A stretch of 14,360 nt of DNA. It comes from Conidiobolus incongruus B7586. Taxonomy: Eukaryota; Entomophthoromycota; Entomophthoromycetes; Entomophthorales; Conidiobolaceae. Location: the NCBI GenBank assembly GCA_000697335.1, contig JNEM01016742.1:1-14360 (forward strand), written 5' to 3'. The translations under genes were made by a program, and so were the position numbers. The notes beneath the pieces were generated by a model. That model did not search any database, was not told the origin of the DNA, and saw only the letters and a program-made list of their open reading frames with translations. Of the stretch, positions 9,794-14,360 are shown piece by piece (position 1 is the first letter of the stretch; each line of letters begins with the position of its first letter).

Positions 9794-11250
9794 ATGACTC
9801 AAAATATGAAAACTGTATCAGTTGGTGGTAAGTTTTATTACAATGAGTATAGATGATCTAATTCTAATCATTAAAAATAATTTTGGTTGATAATTTAGGT
9901 CATGTTAAATTAGCATGTGTAGTAAGTAAATTAACTGACAGTTATAGCTATTAAGAAATTGACTTGACTTTATTTAGTTGGTTGGGTTACCTGCTAGAGG
10001 AAAGACTTATATTGCTCAAAAAGGTACAATTCAGTCATATTACCAATTATTTTTATTCATCATTTTTATTATTAGTTGTCAGATATATGAATTGGTTAGG
10101 CGTTAAGTCCAAAGTGTTTAATGTAGGTAACTATCGTCGTGAATTATGGGGAGCTCACGTCCCCCACTCCTTCTTCGATCCCCATAACGAAGAAACTACC
10201 GAGCAACGCTTTGCTGCTGCCCGTATGGCTTTGGAAGACATGTTCCGTTGGTTTAAGGAGGAAGACGGTGGTTTAGCTCTTTACGATGCTACTAACTCTA
10301 CTAATTCTCGTCGTAAGTACCTTACTGAACAGTGCGAGAAGGAGGGTATTCAGGTGATGTTTATTGAGAGTATTTGTGACGATCAAAATGTCGTATTGCA
10401 GAATATTATGGCTGTTAAGACAGGATCTCCAGACTATAAGGACGTTAAAGAGGGTAAAGAAGTAGTTGAAGATTTTCAAACGAGGATTGCTCATTATGAA
10501 TCTGCATACGAAACTATTACTGATTTGGATTTGACATTTATTAAATTGATTAACGTTGGGTCTAAAGTGGTTGTCAACAAAATTAGAGGCTATCTCGAAT
10601 CCAGAATTGTTTATTATCTTATGAATTTACATATTGTCCCCAGAGCTATTTATCTTTCACGCCATGGTGAAAGTATATTCAATGTTGAAGGTAAAATTGG
10701 TGGTGATTCTGATCTCTCACCTCGTGGTTTACAATATGCTGAAATCTTACCAGAGCTTTTAAAAGCTCAATTGGGTAAACAGAAGATCAAGGTATGGACA
10801 TCCACAGCTCGTCGTACAATTGCCACAGCTAAGAACCTTGACTATCCTCAATTACAATGGAAAGCCTTGGATGAATTGGATGCTGGGGTTTGTGATGGTA
10901 TGACTTATGAAGAAATTGAACAAATGTATCCTGAGGATTTCATGAATAGAGATCATGACAAATATAACTACCGTTACCGCGGGGGTGAATCTTACAAGGA
11001 TGTTGTATTACGTCTTGAACCCGTCATCATGGAGCTTGAACGCCAAGAAAACATTCTTATTGTTGGTCATCAGGCTATCTTGAGATGTATCTATGCTTAC
11101 TTCATGAATTACAATCAAGAAGAATTGCCTTATCTCAAGATCCCTCTTCATACACTTATCAAATTAACACCTATGGCCTATGGAACGAAAGAAGATAGAT
11201 TTAAGGCTGAAATTCATGCAGTCGATACTCACCGTCCCAAACCTGAATAG
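9794..11250 (+). CDS. Bifunctional 6-phosphofructo-2-kinase / fructose-2,6-bisphosphatase, four exons
   Basis: A cytosolic enzyme that makes and breaks fructose 2,6-bisphosphate, the switch between glycolysis and gluconeogenesis. Exons 9794-9827, 9899-9921, 9978-10023 and 10076-11250 give 425 residues with every junction in frame. Kinase half, about 14-215: Walker A GLPARGKT at 22-29, then KVFNVGNYRRE, DATNST near 105-110, RRKYL and FIESICDD. Phosphatase half, about 221-425: SRHGES with catalytic His231, IGGDSDLSPRG, TSTARRT, DELDAGVCDGMTYEE with the acid Glu301, YRGGESYKDV, EPVIMELERQENILIVGHQA with His366, and PLHTLIKLTP. All key residues of both activities are present. The protein lacks the long N- and C-terminal regulatory extensions of many relatives. 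ATG 9794 is preferred over the in-frame ATG at 9964, which lies in intron 2 and would lose the Walker A region. AATAAA occurs at 11366-11371. Confidence 0.96.
9828..9898 (+). other. Intron 1 of the PFK-2/FBPase-2 gene
   Basis: A 71-nt phase-1 intron, GTAAGT to TTTAG, the longest assigned in this window. CTAAT strings inside could serve as branch sites. It splits a Gly codon. Confidence 0.88.
9922..9977 (+). other. Intron 2 of the PFK-2/FBPase-2 gene
   Basis: A 56-nt phase-0 intron, GTAAGT to TTTAG, containing CTGAC. It separates ACV from LVGLPARGKT, so the exon between introns 1 and 2 is only 23 nt. Confidence 0.9.
10024..10075 (+). other. Intron 3 of the PFK-2/FBPase-2 gene
   Basis: A 52-nt phase-1 intron, GTACAA to TTAG. 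Removing it yields YIAQKVVRYMNWLGVK, the expected continuation of the kinase domain. Confidence 0.92.
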
Positions 11251-12105
11251 TTAAGATACCATTCAGAATTTATTCTATTTCAATTTAATCAAAATCACTA
11301 ATATCAATAAGATTCCGTGTTAATATAACATATTCTTTTAAACGTTTAAAATCTATGTTAACCTTAATAAACCATTATTCGATATATTTTAATGATATAA
11401 ATATTAATAAATATTAAATATTGTTATTTAAGCTATGAATTATAGATTTCAATAATATATATTTATAATGATAATATTAATAATTTTAGTTTGATTTTTT
11501 ATATTGCTAATGTTTTAAAATTTTTAGCATTGAATTATTTGGGGTATTTGAATAAATCAAAATATATTGAAAAATAGTTAATGGTTTTGAGATAGTCAAA
11601 TTTAAAAGACAAAAATCAATTATCAAGTTTAATTATTATACCACCACCTGTCTAAAAATTATTTTAGAATAAGTGATTTAAATAATAAAGAATCAGTATT
11701 AAGACATATTAATATTTAAACCAATAGAATAAATTTAGCAAGCTAAATATAAACTTGAGAAAATGTATATTTGCCAATCGAGAGATGTTAATTTGTTTAA
11801 TTATCATATGCTGAGAATTTCTAGTGCTAAATGATATGGATTTGTGAACTGGAATATTTGTTAAGTTCTAGTATCAAGAAGACGAACGAATTTATTAGTA
11901 TAGTTTAAGTATTATAAAAAATGCTTGAAGTATACAGATATTGAAACTGTATTCGATGCATATATCAAATGGTGAGAAACACTTTCAACTAGATACGTGT
12001 ACTTGATATAGAGTTAAAAAAAATAAAAATGCTATACAATAATAAAGATACAGGTACAAGAGGCCAACGCCCATAACCTAGTGATATTATTTTGAAATAA
12101 TAAAA
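11251..12105. other. Intergenic region between two convergent genes
   Basis: About 850 bp of AT-rich DNA between the 3' ends of the PFK-2/FBPase-2 gene and the minus-strand membrane protein gene. A poly(A)-type AATAAA lies at 11366-11371. Nothing else was recognised. Confidence 0.65.
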
Positions 12106-12513
12106 TTACAAAATACTAATTTTACCCAACTTATTACAAACAAACTCCCAATCGAAGTACACACAAATACCTAACTCTACAAAGGTAAAGATGAATACTG
12201 CTGTCATAGCGTAATACACCCAAGACCAAGGTAAATGCGTTCCCAAACTTGAATAGTGTAATAAACGTTCAAACTGGAGTAAGAATTTGAAATCTTCGAC
12301 GAAAAAGAATGTTAAAACTGTTATGACACTATAGTGTGTTAGTCATTAGACAAAAAAGTAATATTGAAATTACCTTAATAAAAATATAGGAGAGTTATAT
12401 ATTAAATAAGTGACAGTGTTAATTAAATCGTGAGTTAATTTTGTATATGGTAATTGAGAGTGATTCATCTGCATCGTAGCATAGTCGTTATAATAATCAG
12501 TATCGAAGTTCAT
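12106..12513 (-). CDS. Orphan small membrane protein with two predicted transmembrane helices, two exons
   Basis: Exons 12513-12374 and 12328-12106 give 120 residues. I do not recognise the family. The N-terminal 30 residues are polar and Tyr/Asp/Asn-rich (MNFDTDYYNDYATMQMNHSQ). They are followed by a hydrophobic helix at about 36-57 (IFLLSVITVLTFFF), a polar loop with EDFKFLLQFERLL and SSLGTHLPWSW, a second helix at about 83-105 (YYAMTAVFIFTFVELG), and a short C-terminal tail containing DWEFVCNKLGK. No signal-peptide cleavage site is obvious. The coding case rests on balanced codon composition against very AT-rich flanks, a frame-preserving 45-nt intron, and a TATAAAAGG element 47 nt before the ATG. 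The aromatic-rich loop and acidic residues inside the helices suggest an endomembrane or complex subunit rather than a plain anchor, but that is inference. Confidence 0.75.
12329..12373 (-). other. Intron of the orphan membrane protein gene
   Basis: A 45-nt phase-2 intron, GTAATT to CTATAG, with CTAAT and CTAAC strings as candidate branch sites. It splits a Ser codon inside the first hydrophobic segment, and removing it gives one continuous transmembrane stretch. Confidence 0.8.
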
Positions 12514-13910
12514 AGTTAATTATTGAATGATATAAGCGATGCATTTGGTATTATTAAGGGCCTTTTATACTAGATTTTAGGGTTAGCCAAATTTTCAGTA
12601 GGGTGGAGTTAAGGATAAATTTATTTTTATTTTCAATTTGTTTTGCAATCATGTGTTAAATTTTTTAGAAGTTGGAAAATCTATAAATTTGATAATTTGA
12701 GATTTATCGTTTATTACATAGAGACTAGGGTCAACAGTTCGAAATAAAGTAAAAATCAAATAATATACATTATGATTTTTATTTATAATTCCTGAACAAG
12801 TTTCTATATGAATGGTCTATAAATAAAAACAAATTGTTATACAATTTGAATTAAAAAAATATATTTAATTTCCGATTTTCCAATAAGTAATTAAATAAAA
12901 AATATACAATGAACTGATAAAATTAAAGTTGATTATTCTCATGATACAAAATCAGAAATGAAATAGTGTATTTGTGTATTATTGAATATATTTTATAATA
13001 ATCCTTTGATGTGTTATTAAGCTGAGCAAATTAGCTAAGTTATAACCGAGATGATATTTCAAAATATATTATTCTAAAAATTTTTAAAAGAATAAATATA
13101 AGAAATAGTATAAAATATTAGATGAGTTTATGATTTTCTATCCTTTTTTCAGGGGTTTTAAAATTATTTAGCATATTCCCTTTAATATTGCAATAAATTA
13201 TAATTTCGTCATATATTTTAAAATTGTTTTTCTTGATTTGATTTATCATTAGTATTTATCTAAATAACAGTATTTTAACAAAAATCGCATTTTATTGATT
13301 ATTGATAATTAAAACAGTATATAAACATTGCCATACAGCTGATAGATAGGGTTGTATATTTGGTTTTTTTCAAATATATAATATATTACGTCATTTGAAT
13401 CTATATTGAATTGACTATTTATGATATGTTTATATCATCATTAAAGTTATTGAATATTAAGTCATTATTTGAAGTTAGGTCAATCAAATTTGTATATATT
13501 TCAATTTTATGACTGGGTCATTTTGCACTCAGGTTAGTAATTTTTATACAGCCAATAAAATAATAAATAATATATATACACTCATTTTACCTATAATTCA
13601 ATGTAGGTAAATATTTTATATTATTAATTTAAAATTGATCAGAATCTACATTACAGACATTATCACCAAGAATAATGATTTAAAAGATTATACTTTTAAA
13701 ATCTAATAAAAGAGTAAACTATAAATTAGTTTGTTAACTGACTATTTTAAACACAAATTATTATATCAGAAGAAATTGTGAAAATTTGAAATACAGAGAT
13801 ATTAATAACCTAACTAAGATTATATATTATTATTAAGCTGTATTCAAACCAACTTTTACTTTGATTTGTCTTTCAATATTTAATTTTGATAATTTGTGAA
13901 TATTCCAATT
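12514..13910. other. AT-rich intergenic region, no gene seen
   Basis: About 1.4 kb between the membrane protein gene and the GC-richer block at the right edge. No open frame, tRNA signal or family motif was found. A small inverted repeat (TTTTACCTA and TAGGTAAAT near 13586-13613) is present. Confidence 0.65.
12561..12569 (-). promoter_or_regulatory. TATA box of the orphan membrane protein gene
   Basis: TATAAAAGG on the minus strand, 47 nt before the ATG at 12513. The GG end and the close fit to the consensus make it stand out from random AT strings. Confidence 0.5.
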
Positions 13911-14360
13911 TGTGACGATTGCTACCTAATTGATACCTTTCCTCACTCCAATTCACTATTAAGTACCTGATTAACCAAATTAGGCCTTATCAACATTTTA
14001 CCAGTCCACGTCTGAGTGGCCTCACTGTTACTCATCTGTGCATATCTATGCCCATATATTTCACTTAAGTATAAGAAGGGCTTGTCTCCTTTTCTTGATC
14101 TCTCTCTCTTACTTTACTTTCTTACATTAATAAACCTTTTGCCTACATCCAAAGCCAACCCTTTTTGTATACTCAAGTAACTGCTTATAGTTCCACTTGA
14201 GTCATTTTACACTAATCCTTCTAAACCCGTTCCTATTGACATTCCTTGATTCCATCTTCTTAGCATGTCGGATCCTAACGCCGCCACTGTTGCTGCTGGT
14301 CTAGTCGCTCTTTACAAAGCCCCATTTACAAGTGATCAAGGCCGAATAGCCAGAGACCTG
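13911..14360 (+). mobile_element. Probable left end of an LTR retrotransposon (LTR, leader, start of gag), cut by the window edge
   Basis: GC content rises abruptly at about 13911, where a TGTGAC string could be the LTR start. A candidate LTR of about 300 bp runs to TTTTACA near 14211. It contains a TATA-like element at 14070-14080, a pyrimidine-rich stretch, and AATAAA at 14129-14134, in the promoter-then-poly(A) order usual for an LTR. A short leader leads to ATG 14265, whose frame is open to the window edge for 32 codons (MSDPNAATVAAGLVALYKAP at its start), like the beginning of a Gag protein. A tRNA-type primer site was not identified and no second LTR is in the window, so the family (Ty3/gypsy or Ty1/copia) is open. 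The start of an ordinary host gene is the main alternative. Confidence 0.4.

Noticed and set aside
9964-9977. ATG 9964 as the start of the PFK-2/FBPase-2 gene
   Set aside because: It lies inside intron 2. Using it reads through intron 3 and loses the Walker A motif, whereas the spliced model from 9794 restores it.
10273-10494. A 73-codon minus-strand frame
   Set aside because: It lies antisense within the conserved kinase-coding exon and has no independent support.

Overview
The window looks like a piece of a very AT-rich eukaryotic nuclear genome, most likely fungal. Intergenic DNA is nearly all A and T with long runs and AT microsatellites. Genes are islands of higher GC, and every convincing gene is cut by very short GT-AG introns (45 to 71 nt) ending in TTTAG, TTAG, CTAG or ATAG. 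A Siw14-type phosphatase and an RMI1-like protein fit a fungus, but the exact lineage is inference; early-diverging AT-rich fungi are the best guess.

Layout from left to right: (1) 1-895, AT-rich DNA with nothing recognised. (2) 896-1731 minus, an RMI1-like OB-fold gene whose homology runs through several reading frames, so it appears decayed (or the assembly has indels). (3) 1732-3999, noncoding AT-rich DNA with small hairpins. (4) 4000-4275 minus, a remnant of a classical protein tyrosine phosphatase with a ruined P-loop. (5) 4594-5505 minus, an intact five-exon Siw14-type atypical phosphatase. (6) 5506-7701, a gene-poor stretch with one imperfect inverted repeat. (7) 7702-7950 plus, a small Cys-rich ORF with a weak SPRY-like end. 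(8) 8181-8683 minus, a two-exon calmodulin-like EF-hand protein. (9) 9794-11250 plus, a complete four-exon PFK-2/FBPase-2. (10) 12106-12513 minus, a two-exon orphan membrane protein. (11) 13911-14360, an abruptly GC-richer block that looks like the left end of an LTR retrotransposon, running off the window.

The genes do not form a pathway. They are independently transcribed housekeeping or signalling genes: inositol pyrophosphate or phosphotyrosine signalling, calcium sensing, control of glycolysis through fructose 2,6-bisphosphate, and double Holliday junction dissolution. The four intact genes were rebuilt by joining exons so that frame and family motifs run through every junction. I did not see a clearly new biological system. 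The items most worth following are the broken RMI1-like locus, the phosphatase remnant beside an intact phosphatase, and the orphan membrane protein.
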